From positions 1 to 30,883 of the forward strand of contig DKYT01000058.1 of NCBI GenBank assembly GCA_002492465.1: DNA of 30,883 nt, read 5' to 3'. This DNA comes from Lachnospiraceae bacterium UBA7093. GTDB taxonomy: Bacteria; Bacillota; Clostridia; Lachnospirales; Lachnospiraceae. The notes under the pieces are model-generated. The model was not told the origin of the DNA. It did not search any database and saw nothing but the letters and a program-made list of their open reading frames with translations. A program made the translations under genes and the position numbers. This document shows positions 1 through 7,326 of this stretch, piece after piece. How positions within the stretch are numbered: position 1 is the stretch's first letter; every line of letters begins with the position of its first letter.

Positions 1-47
1 TTACGGATTCTTGTAAGCATATCTGCAATAGGATCACTCATTGTCAT
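1..47 (-). CDS. rpsH: Ribosomal protein S8, N-terminal fragment
   Basis: Only the first 15 codons are in the window; the rest lies beyond the left edge. The translation begins MTMSDPIADMLTRIR, the conserved start of bacterial S8 (uS8), a primary 16S rRNA binder of the 30S platform. AGGAGG (55-60) sits 7 nt before the ATG at 47. A second in-frame ATG at 41 has a less suitable distance. Its place after rpsN matches the spc operon order L14-L24-L5-S14-S8. Confidence 0.93.
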   Translation of the reverse strand, partial: MTMSDPIADMLTRIR

Positions 48-127
48 TTTATTTCCTCCTATACGATTTCAATGCAATATCCTTTATCGTCATCCTGACG
101 CGCATATTCGTGCAAGTATACCGTTCG

Positions 128-169
128 GAATTTGCCCCAGGCAAATTCTATAGGTTCGCCCCGCGAACC
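128..169. repeat. Two tandem perfect hairpins between rpsN and rpsH
   Basis: Two adjacent inverted repeats occupy the 124-bp space between the S14 stop and the S8 start. One is GAATTTGCC (128-136) with GGCAAATTC (140-148) and a 3-nt loop. The other is GGTTCGC (153-159) with GCGAACC (163-169) and a 3-nt loop. Read on the minus strand they follow the S14 stop directly. No T-tract follows, so they are not classical terminators; mRNA processing, stability or translational control is possible. Confidence 0.75.
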
Positions 170-171
170 GT

Positions 172-357
172 TTACCAACTAGCTTTCTTCACGCCGGGAA
201 TCTGTCCCTTGTAAGCTAATTCACGGAAGCAAATTCTGCAGATTCCGTATTTTCTAAGCACAGCGTGCGGACGTCCACAAACTCTGCAGCGAGTATACGC
301 TCTGGTAGAGAATTTCGGTTTGCGCTGCTGTTTAATCTTCATTGATGTTTTAGCCAT
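172..357 (-). CDS. rpsN: Ribosomal protein S14, zinc-binding type (type Z)
   Basis: This 61-aa protein is the short, zinc-containing form of uS14, a 30S head protein. The zinc ribbon is visible as C24-x2-C27 and C40-x2-C43 (CRVCG and CRICF). The conserved C-terminus GVKKASW is present. The zinc form is usual in Firmicutes; the longer Cys-free form replaces it in some bacteria. It lies 14 bp after rplE and is followed by two small hairpins before rpsH. Confidence 0.97.
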   Translation of the reverse strand: MAKTSMKIKQQRKPKFSTRAYTRCRVCGRPHAVLRKYGICRICFRELAYKGQIPGVKKASW

Positions 358-371
358 GAATTTACCTCCTT

Positions 372-911
372 CTATTTCGCAAATGGCATATTGAATAATC
401 TTAATAATTCACGCGCTTCTTCATCTGTCTTTGCTGTTGTAACAAAGATAACGTCCATTCCTCTTACTTTATCGATCTTATCGTATTCGATCTCAGGGAA
501 AATAAGCTGCTCCTTGATACCCAGTGAGTAATTACCTCTCCCATCAAACGCGTTGGGGTTTACGCCTCTGAAGTCACGCACACGAGGCAGGGCAAGGTTT
601 ATAAGACGATCCAGAAAATCGTACATTTTCTCTCCGCGCAAGGTAACCTTGCATCCAATTGCCATACCTTCTCTGATCTTGAAGTTTGCAACAGATTTCT
701 TTGCCTTGGTAAGCACTGCTTTCTGTCCGGCGATGGTCTCAAGATCCTTTACAGCAGATTCCAATACTTTTGCATTGTCCTTTGCTTCGCCGACGCCCAT
801 GTTGATTACGATCTTGTCAAGCTTGGGCACTTCCATAACGTTCTTATATCCGAACTTTTTGATCATAGCATCTACGATCTCATCATTGTACATAGTTTTA
901 AGTCTGCTCAC
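372..911 (-). CDS. rplE: Ribosomal protein L5
   Basis: This 179-aa protein has the normal length and sequence of uL5, which binds 5S rRNA in the central protuberance of the 50S subunit. Recognisable stretches are PKLDKIVINMG near the N-terminus, KAKKSVANFKIREG, and RVRDFRGVNPNAFDGRGN. The start is GTG at 911, giving MSRLKTMYND, with GGAG about 10 nt upstream. The gene lies 24 bp after rplX. Confidence 0.97.
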   Translation of the reverse strand: MSRLKTMYNDEIVDAMIKKFGYKNVMEVPKLDKIVINMGVGEAKDNAKVLESAVKDLETIAGQKAVLTKAKKSVANFKIREGMAIGCKVTLRGEKMYDFLDRLINLALPRVRDFRGVNPNAFDGRGNYSLGIKEQLIFPEIEYDKIDKVRGMDVIFVTTAKTDEEARELLRLFNMPFAK

Positions 912-935
912 GCTTCCAGTTCTCCTTTCTCAGAA

Positions 936-1247
936 TTAATCAATTACTTCACCTGTTGACTTGGCAAAACGTACTTTTTTGTCGTTTTCAAATTTGAAAC
1001 CAACTCTTGTGGTCTGTCCTTTGTGAACATACATTACGTTTGAAATATCAATAGGAGCTTCTTTTTGAATAATTCCGCCATTCTGGTTCGCTGCTGAAGG
1101 TTTTGTATGCTTTGTAACCATGTTGGCGCCCTCTACGATCACCTTATGTTTCTTGGCGTCAACAGACATTACCTTTCCTTCTGTTCCTTTATCTTTACCG
1201 GCAATTACCTTAACGGTATCGCCTTTTTTTATTTTTAAAGTTGCCAT
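936..1247 (-). CDS. rplX: Ribosomal protein L24
   Basis: uL24 is an assembly-initiator protein of the 50S subunit. The KOW motif region is visible as KKGDTVKVIAGKDKGTEGKV near the N-terminus. The ATG at 1247 (MATLKIKKGD, 103 aa) is chosen because AGGAGG (1256-1261) lies 8 nt upstream. A GTG at 1256 in the same frame would overlap that ribosome binding site and is rejected. The site overlaps the rplN stop codon, so the two genes are tightly packed. Confidence 0.96.
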   Translation of the reverse strand: MATLKIKKGDTVKVIAGKDKGTEGKVMSVDAKKHKVIVEGANMVTKHTKPSAANQNGGIIQKEAPIDISNVMYVHKGQTTRVGFKFENDKKVRFAKSTGEVID

Positions 1248-1259
1248 GCTACGCACCTC

Positions 1260-1628
1260 CTATAATACTTCCGGAGCCAGAGAAACAATTTTCATAAACT
1301 GTTTTTCACGAAGCTCTCTAGCTACTGGTCCAAAAATACGTGTTCCTCTGGGAGTCTTATCATCTTTAATGATAACAGCAGCATTTTCATCAAATCTAAT
1401 ATAAGAACCATCTTTACGACGCGCACCCTTAACGGTACGAACAACCACAGCCTTTACAACGTCACCTTTTTTTACAACGCCGCCTGGTGTTGCATCTTTG
1501 ACCGTAGCAACAATCACATCGCCGATATTTGCATATCTTCTTGTAGATCCACCCATAACTCTGATGCAAAGGATTTCTTTTGCACCTGTATTGTCAGCGA
1601 CTTTCAGTCTGCTTTCCTGTTGAATCAT
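1260..1628 (-). CDS. rplN: Ribosomal protein L14
   Basis: At 122 aa this is a full-length uL14, located at the 30S/50S interface. The diagnostic start MIQQESRLKVADNTGAKEIL and the later KDDKTPRGTRIFGPVARELR are both present. The ATG at 1628 has GGAG 7 nt upstream. It is the first gene of the classical spc segment, but here it continues directly from the S10 genes with 24 bp to rpsQ and no visible promoter or terminator. Confidence 0.97.
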   Translation of the reverse strand: MIQQESRLKVADNTGAKEILCIRVMGGSTRRYANIGDVIVATVKDATPGGVVKKGDVVKAVVVRTVKGARRKDGSYIRFDENAAVIIKDDKTPRGTRIFGPVARELREKQFMKIVSLAPEVL

Positions 1629-1652
1629 GCCAATTCTCCTTCCAATAAAATT

Positions 1653-1910
1653 CTATTTCGCTTTCTCTACGATCTCAACAAGTCTCCATCTCTTATCCTT
1701 GGATAAAGGTCTTGTTTCCATCACTTTAACGGTATCGCCAATGCCGCACTCGTTGTTCTCGTCATGCGCTTTCAGCTTGTAGGTATTCTTAACGACTTTC
1801 TTATAAAGCGGATGCTTCACATGCTCTTCAATTGCAACAACGATCGTCTTATCCATTTTATCACTGATAACTTTACCGGTACGTGTTTTTCTTAAATTTC
1901 TTTCTTCCAC
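1653..1910 (-). CDS. rpsQ: Ribosomal protein S17
   Basis: This 85-aa protein is uS17, a small OB-fold 16S rRNA binder. Typical segments are GKVISDKMDKTIVVAIEEHVKHPLY and KDKRWRLVEIV at the C-terminus, in the usual spacing. The start is GTG at 1910, with AAAGGAG about 10 nt upstream. It sits between rpmC and rplN as in nearly all bacterial S10 clusters. Confidence 0.96.
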   Translation of the reverse strand: MEERNLRKTRTGKVISDKMDKTIVVAIEEHVKHPLYKKVVKNTYKLKAHDENNECGIGDTVKVMETRPLSKDKRWRLVEIVEKAK

Positions 1911-1960
1911 GACTTTTAGTCTCCTTTCTTTGACATTCCTGCAACTAAACTTCTAAGGTC

Positions 1961-2167
1961 TTACGCCTCTTTCTGTTTCTGTGTGATCACGGTCTGAATT
2001 CTAGCAATATTTCTTCTGACTTCTTTGATTCTTGCGGTATTGTCCAGCTGGTTTGTTGCATTCTGGAATCTCAAATTGAAAAGTTCTTTTTTAGCTGCCA
2101 CTAAATCCTCAGCCAGCGCTGCAGCTGATTTTGCCTGTAAATCTTCTACATACTTGTTAGTTTTCAT
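1961..2167 (-). CDS. rpmC: Ribosomal protein L29
   Basis: uL29 is a small two-helix 50S protein near the exit tunnel that helps dock chaperones and SRP. The 68-aa product begins MKTNKYVEDLQAKS and holds the hallmark segment KKELFNLRFQNATNQLDN. The ATG at 2167 is preceded by AGGTGG. The open frame extends further upstream, but that part is the rplP coding region in another frame. The gene overlaps the end of rplP by 11 nt, which implies translational coupling. Confidence 0.95.
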   Translation of the reverse strand: MKTNKYVEDLQAKSAAALAEDLVAAKKELFNLRFQNATNQLDNTARIKEVRRNIARIQTVITQKQKEA

Positions 2168-2594
2168 TTGATGCACCACCTTCCAAGTCTGCCTTAGAAA
2201 CGATCTTGCATTTGCAAGGAAGCTTATGAGTTGCAAGACGCAACGCTTCTTTTGCGATTTCTTCGGAAACTCCTGCGATTTCAAACATTACACGTCCGGG
2301 CTTAACCACTGCTACCCAGTACTCCAGAGTACCTTTACCGGAACCCATACGTGTTTCTGCGGGTTTTGCTGTTACTGGTTTGTCGGGGAAAATCTTGATC
2401 CAGACTTTACCGCCACGCTTGATATAACGGGTCATAGCGACACGGGCCGCTTCGATCTGGTTTGATTTAATCCAACATGGCTCTAATGCAACAATACCGT
2501 ATTCACCGTAAGTAATTGTGTTACCGCGAGTTGCTTTTCCTCTCATGGTGCCACGGAACTGTTTACGACGTTTAACTCTTTTTGGCATTAACAT
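2157..2594 (-). CDS. rplP: Ribosomal protein L16
   Basis: uL16 (145 aa) lies near the A-site tRNA and is a late-assembling 50S protein. The N-terminus MLMPKRVKRRKQFRG is diagnostic, and GGKVWIKIFPDKPVTAKPAE is the conserved core. The ATG at 2594 overlaps the TAA of rpsC by one base (TAATG), with GGGAG about 9 nt upstream, so initiation is probably coupled to rpsC termination. An ATG at 2588 is an alternative two codons in. Confidence 0.96.
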   Translation of the reverse strand: MLMPKRVKRRKQFRGTMRGKATRGNTITYGEYGIVALEPCWIKSNQIEAARVAMTRYIKRGGKVWIKIFPDKPVTAKPAETRMGSGKGTLEYWVAVVKPGRVMFEIAGVSEEIAKEALRLATHKLPCKCKIVSKADLEGGASNEN

Positions 2595-3265
2595 TATTTA
2601 TCGCTCCCTTCCTGCACTGTCTTTTCTTCATTCTTCTTGGTAGGAAGTATTTCACCCTTGTAGATCCATACTTTAACGCCTACTTTACCATAGGTTGTAT
2701 CTGCTTCGGCAAAACCATATTCGATATCGGCACGCAGTGTCTGAAGAGGAATTGTACCCTCGCTGTAGAACTCTGTACGAGCCATATCTGCACCGCCCAA
2801 ACGTCCCGAGCAGGAAGCCTTGATTCCCAGCGCGCCTGCCTTCATGGTTCTTCCCATGCAGGATTTCATGGCACGTCTGAAGGAAACACGGTTTTCAAGC
2901 TGCTGTGCAATGTTCTCTGCAACCAGCTGTGCGTCCTTATCAGGTCTCTTGATCTCTTTGATGTCTACCAGCACTTTCTTTCCTGTCATCTTGGAAAGCT
3001 CTTTCTTGGTAACCTCGATTTCTGCGCCGCCTTTACCGATTACAACGCCCGGCTTAGCGGTATAAATAATAACTTTCACTCTGTCGGAAGCTCTTTCGAT
3101 CTCGATCTTGGAAACTCCGGCACTGTACAATTTCTTTTTCAGGAATTCTCTGATGTTATAGTCTTCTACAAGGAAATCTGCAAAATCCGATTCTGCATAC
3201 CACTTAGAATCCCAATCCTTAATAATACCGACTCTCAAGCCGTGAGGATTAACTTTCTGTCCCAT
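2594..3265 (-). CDS. rpsC: Ribosomal protein S3
   Basis: uS3 (223 aa) lines the mRNA entry channel of the 30S subunit and takes part in helicase activity. It begins MGQKVNPHGLRVGIIKDWDSK, carries a KH domain with the GKGG signature (PGVVIGKGGAEIE, about residues 75-87), and has the C-terminal domain with GRLGGADMARTE. The lysine/glutamate-rich tail is normal. It starts 14 bp after rplV and ends overlapping rplP. Confidence 0.97.
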   Translation of the reverse strand: MGQKVNPHGLRVGIIKDWDSKWYAESDFADFLVEDYNIREFLKKKLYSAGVSKIEIERASDRVKVIIYTAKPGVVIGKGGAEIEVTKKELSKMTGKKVLVDIKEIKRPDKDAQLVAENIAQQLENRVSFRRAMKSCMGRTMKAGALGIKASCSGRLGGADMARTEFYSEGTIPLQTLRADIEYGFAEADTTYGKVGVKVWIYKGEILPTKKNEEKTVQEGSDK

Positions 3266-3279
3266 AAATTACTCTCCTC

Positions 3280-3684
3280 CTATCTTTCATCCAGCACAAT
3301 TGTAATATGGCTCATTCTCTTTTCGATCCTGTATGCCCTGCCCTGTGCCCTCGGTCTTACTCTCTTCATTGTAGGTCCCTTATCTGCATAGCATTCTGCA
3401 ATATAAAGGTGCTCCGGATTCGGATACTTTGTAGGATCCTGGCTGTGCAGATACTCAGCGTTTGCACGTGCAGACTCCAATAACTTCTTGATGATGCTGG
3501 AAGCGTATCTGGGGTTGTACTCTAAAATTCCCAGCGCAGTTTCCACATCTTTGCCTCTGATGGCATCTAATACGAAACATGCTTTCTGAACAGACACTCT
3601 TGCGTAAGATAACTTAGCTGAAGGTCTTGTATCTTTCTGCGCATTTCGCTCTCTCTTAATTTGGGATCTATGTCCTTTTGCCAT
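3280..3684 (-). CDS. rplV: Ribosomal protein L22
   Basis: uL22 (134 aa) has a globular domain and a beta-hairpin that reaches into the exit tunnel, where changes can give macrolide resistance. The conserved tail KRVRPRAQGRAYRIEKRMSHI is present, as is KAC.VLDAIRGKDV for the core. The N-terminus has a lysine/arginine-rich extension (MAKGHRSQIKRERNAQKD) seen in related Clostridia. AGGAGG (3692-3697) overlaps the rpsS stop and is correctly spaced for ATG 3684. Confidence 0.96.
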   Translation of the reverse strand: MAKGHRSQIKRERNAQKDTRPSAKLSYARVSVQKACFVLDAIRGKDVETALGILEYNPRYASSIIKKLLESARANAEYLHSQDPTKYPNPEHLYIAECYADKGPTMKRVRPRAQGRAYRIEKRMSHITIVLDER

Positions 3685-3695
3685 GATAAAACCTC

Positions 3696-3977
3696 CTATC
3701 TTACTTTAGACTTCTTTTCGTCTTTTCCATGTCCTCTATAAGTTCTGGTTGCAACGAATTCGCCCAGCTTATGTCCGACCATATCCTCTGTTACATATAC
3801 AGGCACATGTTTTCTTCCGTCGTGTACTGCAAATGTGTGTCCCACAAAAGAGGGGAAGATTGTAGAACGACGGGACCAGGTCTTTACAACCTGTTTCTGT
3901 CCTGATGCATTCATTGCATCTACTTTTTTAAGCAGACTTGCATCTGCAAAAGGTCCTTTTTTCAGTGATCTAGCCAT
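3696..3977 (-). CDS. rpsS: Ribosomal protein S19
   Basis: This 93-aa protein is uS19, which forms a complex with S13 in the 30S head and contacts A- and P-site tRNAs. It has the standard start MARSLKKGPF and the conserved block RRSTIFPSFVGHTFAVHDGRK followed by VTEDMVGHKLGEF. The order rplB-rpsS-rplV-rpsC is conserved, with 17 bp from rplB and 11 bp to rplV. Confidence 0.97.
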   Translation of the reverse strand: MARSLKKGPFADASLLKKVDAMNASGQKQVVKTWSRRSTIFPSFVGHTFAVHDGRKHVPVYVTEDMVGHKLGEFVATRTYRGHGKDEKKSKVR

Positions 3978-3994
3978 TTTCTTCTCTCCTCCTT

Positions 3995-4837
3995 CTATTT
4001 GATGGCCTTGCCGTCTCTTCTTCTTACGATCAACTTATTAGAAGCTTTTTTCTTCTTACGCGTCTTAAGTCCAAGAGCGGGCTTACCCCAAGGTGTGCTG
4101 GGACCGGGACGTCCGATACCCGTCTTACCTTCGCCACCGCCGTGAGGATGGTCATTCGGATTCATAACAGAACCGCGTACTGTAGGGCGGATGCCCATAT
4201 GGCGCTTACGTCCTGCCTTACCGATCTTGATCAGGCTGTGCTCTACGTTTCCTACAACGCCTACGGTTGCACGGCAGACAATGGGAACCATTCTCATTTC
4301 ACCGGAGGGAAGACGAAGAGTTGCGTACTTTCCTTCCTTCGCCATCAACTGAGCGCTGTTTCCGGCGGAACGTACCAGCTGACCGCCCTTGCCGGGATAT
4401 AATTCAATGTTGTGTACCTGTGTACCTACAGGAATTGCTGATAAAGGAAGGCAGTTACCTACTCTCACCTCGGCTTCGGGACCGTTCATAACTTTCATGC
4501 CATCCTTCAAACCTTCCGGTGCAATGATATATGCCTTTTCTCCGTCTGCATAGCAGATCAACGCAATGTTCGCGGTTCTGTTGGGATCGTACTCGATTCC
4601 AATTACCGTTGCAGGAATACCATCTTTGTTTCTCTTGAAATCGATGATCCTGTATTTTCTCTTGGAACCGCCTCCGCGGTGCCTTACTGTAATTTTACCC
4701 TGATTGTTACGACCGGAATTTTTGGACAGAGAAGTAACAAGCGACTTCTCAGGTGTTGTCTTTGTGATTTCCGTAAAATCAGAACCGGTCATATTTCTTC
4801 TGGAAGGTGTATATGGGTTATATGTCTTAATTCCCAT
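3995..4837 (-). CDS. rplB: Ribosomal protein L2
   Basis: uL2 (280 aa) is a primary 23S rRNA binder needed for subunit joining and peptidyl transferase function. The start MGIKTYNPYTPSRRNMTGSDF and the C-terminal block GVVMNPNDHPHGGGEGKTGIGR-like (here GSVMNPNDHPHGGGEG), containing the functionally important His, are present. ATG 4837 has GGAG 8 nt upstream. A longer open frame from 4855 adds six codons with no better site. The 67-bp space to rplW is the widest in this part of the operon. Confidence 0.96.
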   Translation of the reverse strand: MGIKTYNPYTPSRRNMTGSDFTEITKTTPEKSLVTSLSKNSGRNNQGKITVRHRGGGSKRKYRIIDFKRNKDGIPATVIGIEYDPNRTANIALICYADGEKAYIIAPEGLKDGMKVMNGPEAEVRVGNCLPLSAIPVGTQVHNIELYPGKGGQLVRSAGNSAQLMAKEGKYATLRLPSGEMRMVPIVCRATVGVVGNVEHSLIKIGKAGRKRHMGIRPTVRGSVMNPNDHPHGGGEGKTGIGRPGPSTPWGKPALGLKTRKKKKASNKLIVRRRDGKAIK

Positions 4838-4904
4838 GACTCTTTCTCCTTTCAAGTTCCATTTGATATCGCACTTTTCATGTGCATAATTGTTTCATTC
4901 TCTT

Positions 4905-5204
4905 TTAGAGTCCGGCAAAGATTTCAATCTCCTTGCTGTCTTCTGTCAGCCATACGATTGCCTTTTTGGTCTTTGCTGTCTTTCCATAGGTCATGCCGCG
5001 CCTTTTGGTCTTGCCGTCCATATTCATGGTGTTGACCTTTGCCACCTTTGTTCCTTCGAACATTTTCTCAACGGCTTCCTTGATCATGGTCTTGTTTGCT
5101 TCGGGATGAACCAAAAAAGTATATTTCTTTTCACTCATACCAGCCATGCTCTTTTCTGTGATAACCGGTTTGAGGATCACGTCATAGTATTGAATTGCTG
5201 CCAT
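4905..5204 (-). CDS. rplW: Ribosomal protein L23
   Basis: uL23 (99 aa) sits at the exit tunnel mouth and is the docking site for trigger factor and SRP. Segments VILKPVITEKS, YTFLVHPEANK and the loop GKTKRRGMTYGKTAKTKKA are typical. The start codon overlaps the rplD stop by one base (TAATG at 5204), so the two proteins are probably translationally coupled. Confidence 0.96.
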   Translation of the reverse strand: MAAIQYYDVILKPVITEKSMAGMSEKKYTFLVHPEANKTMIKEAVEKMFEGTKVAKVNTMNMDGKTKRRGMTYGKTAKTKKAIVWLTEDSKEIEIFAGL

Positions 5205-5824
5205 TATGCATACACCTCCTCAATCTTTGCTACGGCGTCTTTGGTGATCACCAGTGTGTCGCCCTTCAGGATATCGTAAACATTGATGGTATCAGCCTGT
5301 GCTGTTTCCACGGCGGGAAGGTTTCTTGCGGACATAACGACCTTTTCGTCATTGTCGGCGATTACAACCAAAGCCTTGTTTACTTTTAAGTTGTCCATTA
5401 CCTCTTTGAACTTCTTTGTCTTGATCTCATCGAGCTTAAGTTCATCTACTACAATCAGCTTTCCGTCCTGAACTCTGCTTGTAAGAACGGACTTGAGCGC
5501 CAATCTCTTTTCTTTCTTATTCAATTTGAATGAATAGTCTCTCGGAACGGGTGCAAACACAACGCCGCCGCCCTTCCACTGAGGCGCTCTCGTTGAACCC
5601 TGCCTTGCATGACCAGTTCCTTTCTGTCTCCAGGGCTTTCTACCGCCTCCGGAAACTTCCGAACGGGTTTTTGCTTTTTGTGTTCCCTGACGCTTATTGG
5701 CAAGATGCTGCACAACTGCCATGTGTACCAGGTGCTCGTTCACTTCTACACCAAACACTGCATCGTTTAATTCCATTGTGCCGACTTCTTTGCCTTCCAT
5801 ATTATAAACAGATACATTTGCCAT
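5204..5824 (-). CDS. rplD: Ribosomal protein L4
   Basis: uL4 (206 aa) has a long loop that reaches the exit tunnel. In gamma-proteobacteria it also represses its own S10 operon through the leader. The loop region is recognisable (RQGTQKAKTRSEVSGGGRK, then PWRQKGTGHARQGSTRAPQW). The C-terminal half contains VLTSRVQDGKLIVVDEL. Whether L4 acts on the long leader upstream of rpsJ in this genome cannot be told from the sequence. Confidence 0.96.
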   Translation of the reverse strand: MANVSVYNMEGKEVGTMELNDAVFGVEVNEHLVHMAVVQHLANKRQGTQKAKTRSEVSGGGRKPWRQKGTGHARQGSTRAPQWKGGGVVFAPVPRDYSFKLNKKEKRLALKSVLTSRVQDGKLIVVDELKLDEIKTKKFKEVMDNLKVNKALVVIADNDEKVVMSARNLPAVETAQADTINVYDILKGDTLVITKDAVAKIEEVYA

Positions 5825-5855
5825 CTGAATGGTCCTCCTTTCATTAATCAGCTTA

Positions 5856-6539
5856 TTAAGCCATAGCCTTAACGGTTTCTTTAACGGTAACTAAGGCTTT
5901 CTTAGGTCCGGGCACTGCGCCTTTGACCAAAAGCAGATTCTTTTCTGCATCTACTCTTACCACCTCAAGGTTCTGCACAGTAACCTTTACACATCCCATA
6001 TGTCCGGGCATTCCTTTGCCCTTGAACACGCGGCTGGGTGAAGAGCAGGCGCCATTGGAACCCTGATGACGATGGAATTTGGAGCCGTGGGTCATGGGAC
6101 CTCTGTGCTGTCCATGTCTCTTGATTGCTCCCTGGAATCCCTTTCCTTTGGAAATAGCAGATACGTCGATCTTATCTCCAGCTGCAAATACATCAGCCTT
6201 GATTTCACTTCCAAGTGCATATTCCTCAGCATTATCAAACTTGAACTCTCTGACATATCTCTTGCAGGAAACTCCCGCCTTGTCAAAATGTCCTTTCAGA
6301 GCTTTGTTAACGCCGTGTCTGTGGACGATTTCCTTTTTGCCGGTTTTATCCTTGTTCACAATTCTTTCCTTCTTGTCAACAAAGCCAACCTGCACTGCGC
6401 TGTAACCGTCGTTCTCAACGGTTTTGATCTGTGTTACCACACAGGGACCAGCCTGAAGTACGGTTACGGGAATCAGACTTCCGTCCTCACCAAAAATCTG
6501 TGTCATTCCGATTTTGGTAGCTAAAATACCTTTTTTCAT
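5856..6539 (-). CDS. rplC: Ribosomal protein L3
   Basis: uL3 (227 aa) binds near the 3' end of 23S rRNA and reaches the peptidyl transferase centre. The conserved start MKKGILATKIGMTQIF and the central block KGKGFQGAIKRHGQHRGPMT are present, followed by HRHQGSNGACSSPSRVFKGK. ATG 6539 has GGAGG 7 nt upstream. An open frame running up to 6584 has no support. A 93-bp spacer to rpsJ contains a short near-palindrome around CGATCG. Confidence 0.97.
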   Translation of the reverse strand: MKKGILATKIGMTQIFGEDGSLIPVTVLQAGPCVVTQIKTVENDGYSAVQVGFVDKKERIVNKDKTGKKEIVHRHGVNKALKGHFDKAGVSCKRYVREFKFDNAEEYALGSEIKADVFAAGDKIDVSAISKGKGFQGAIKRHGQHRGPMTHGSKFHRHQGSNGACSSPSRVFKGKGMPGHMGCVKVTVQNLEVVRVDAEKNLLLVKGAVPGPKKALVTVKETVKAMA

Positions 6540-6632
6540 TTCTTTACCTCCATTTGCTTCTACAGCGGGCCTCGATCGGGCCATCCTAGTTTAATGGGTA
6601 CGCACAAGTGTCACAAATGCATTTCACCTGTT

Positions 6633-6950
6633 TTACTTGTTCTTCATCTTGATATCAATGTACACACCTGCAGGCATCTCCAGTCTCTGAAGCGCATCTA
6701 CCGTCTTAGGGGTGGGTGTAATGATATCGATCAGTCTCTTATGTGTTCTCTGTTCGAACTGTTCTCTGGAATCTTTGTACTTGTGAACCGCTCTTAAGAT
6801 TGTAACCACTTCCTTTTTAGTAGGAAGGGGTACCGGTCCGCTTACCTGTGATCCATTCTTCTTGACTGTTTCGATGATTTTTTTTGCCGATGCATCAACC
6901 AACTGATGATCGTACGCTTTGAGTGTAATTCTCATTACTTGACTTGCCAT
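6633..6950 (-). CDS. rpsJ: Ribosomal protein S10
   Basis: uS10 (105 aa) is a 30S head protein that doubles as NusE in transcription antitermination. The family pattern is clear: MRITLKAYDHQLVDASAKKI, GPVPLPTKKEVVTILR, and DIITPTPKTVDALQRLEMPAGVYIDI. ATG 6950 follows GGAGG at a longer than usual 11 nt, the gap being mostly a T7 run. A second Met at codon 6 is where many homologues begin. It is the first gene of the operon, behind a leader of about 300 nt. Confidence 0.96.
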   Translation of the reverse strand: MASQVMRITLKAYDHQLVDASAKKIIETVKKNGSQVSGPVPLPTKKEVVTILRAVHKYKDSREQFEQRTHKRLIDIITPTPKTVDALQRLEMPAGVYIDIKMKNK

Positions 6951-7253
6951 AAAAAAAGTCGCCTCCTTTTCGCACTTTTAAATGAATTAAGTACGACAAG
7001 CGGTGACTGTACACTCCTCCGTGCGTGTCATGCCTTTGTGTAAAGTCAGGTGCTGATTGCTCCGCACGCTTCACCCGGCACGCTTAACGCCCGTGTTTCT
7101 GCCTCACTTGGCAGACCGTATGTTTGTACAGTGACTTGCCGTCAGGTTCTTAGGTCTGGACGAGCCAGCCTCTTGACATTCGCTCCACGGAAAACCTGCA
7201 CCGTCTCTCGGCAGCGCAGCAACCTCACGCTTCATCGCTATCATGCCACAGCA
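6951..7253 (-). ncRNA. Long structured 5' leader of the S10 operon
   Basis: No gene fits between the predicted transcription start (about 7253) and rpsJ. The leader RNA (minus strand) contains TCTGCC/GGCAGA (7098-7115), an 8-base complementary pair ACTGTACA/TGTACAGT (7006-7013 with 7125-7132), and three copies of AAGCGTG (plus-strand CACGCTT at 7065-7071, 7079-7085 and 7226-7232). The length and self-complementarity fit an autoregulatory or processed ribosomal-protein leader. I do not recognise it as a specific Rfam family. Confidence 0.55.
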
Positions 7254-7259
7254 CTTGAT

Positions 7260-7288
7260 AGTATACATGATGTTTTCGGATCATGCAA
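7260..7288 (-). promoter_or_regulatory. Sigma-A type promoter of the S10 operon
   Basis: On the minus strand a -35 box TTGCAT (7283-7288) and a -10 box TATACT (7260-7265) are separated by exactly 17 bp. An A/T-rich stretch lies just upstream (7290-7308), suitable as an UP element for a strongly expressed operon. Predicted transcription starts near 7253, giving a leader of about 300 nt before rpsJ. Confidence 0.7.
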
Positions 7289-7326
7289 GTATTTTTTTAA
7301 AAAATTTAGTCTTTTCGGTTGATTCC

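Noticed and set aside
2582..3391. Long plus-strand frame of 269 codons opposite rpsC and rplV
   Set aside because: It is antisense to well-conserved ribosomal genes, has no ribosome binding site and no protein-family features; it is a shadow of the real coding strand.
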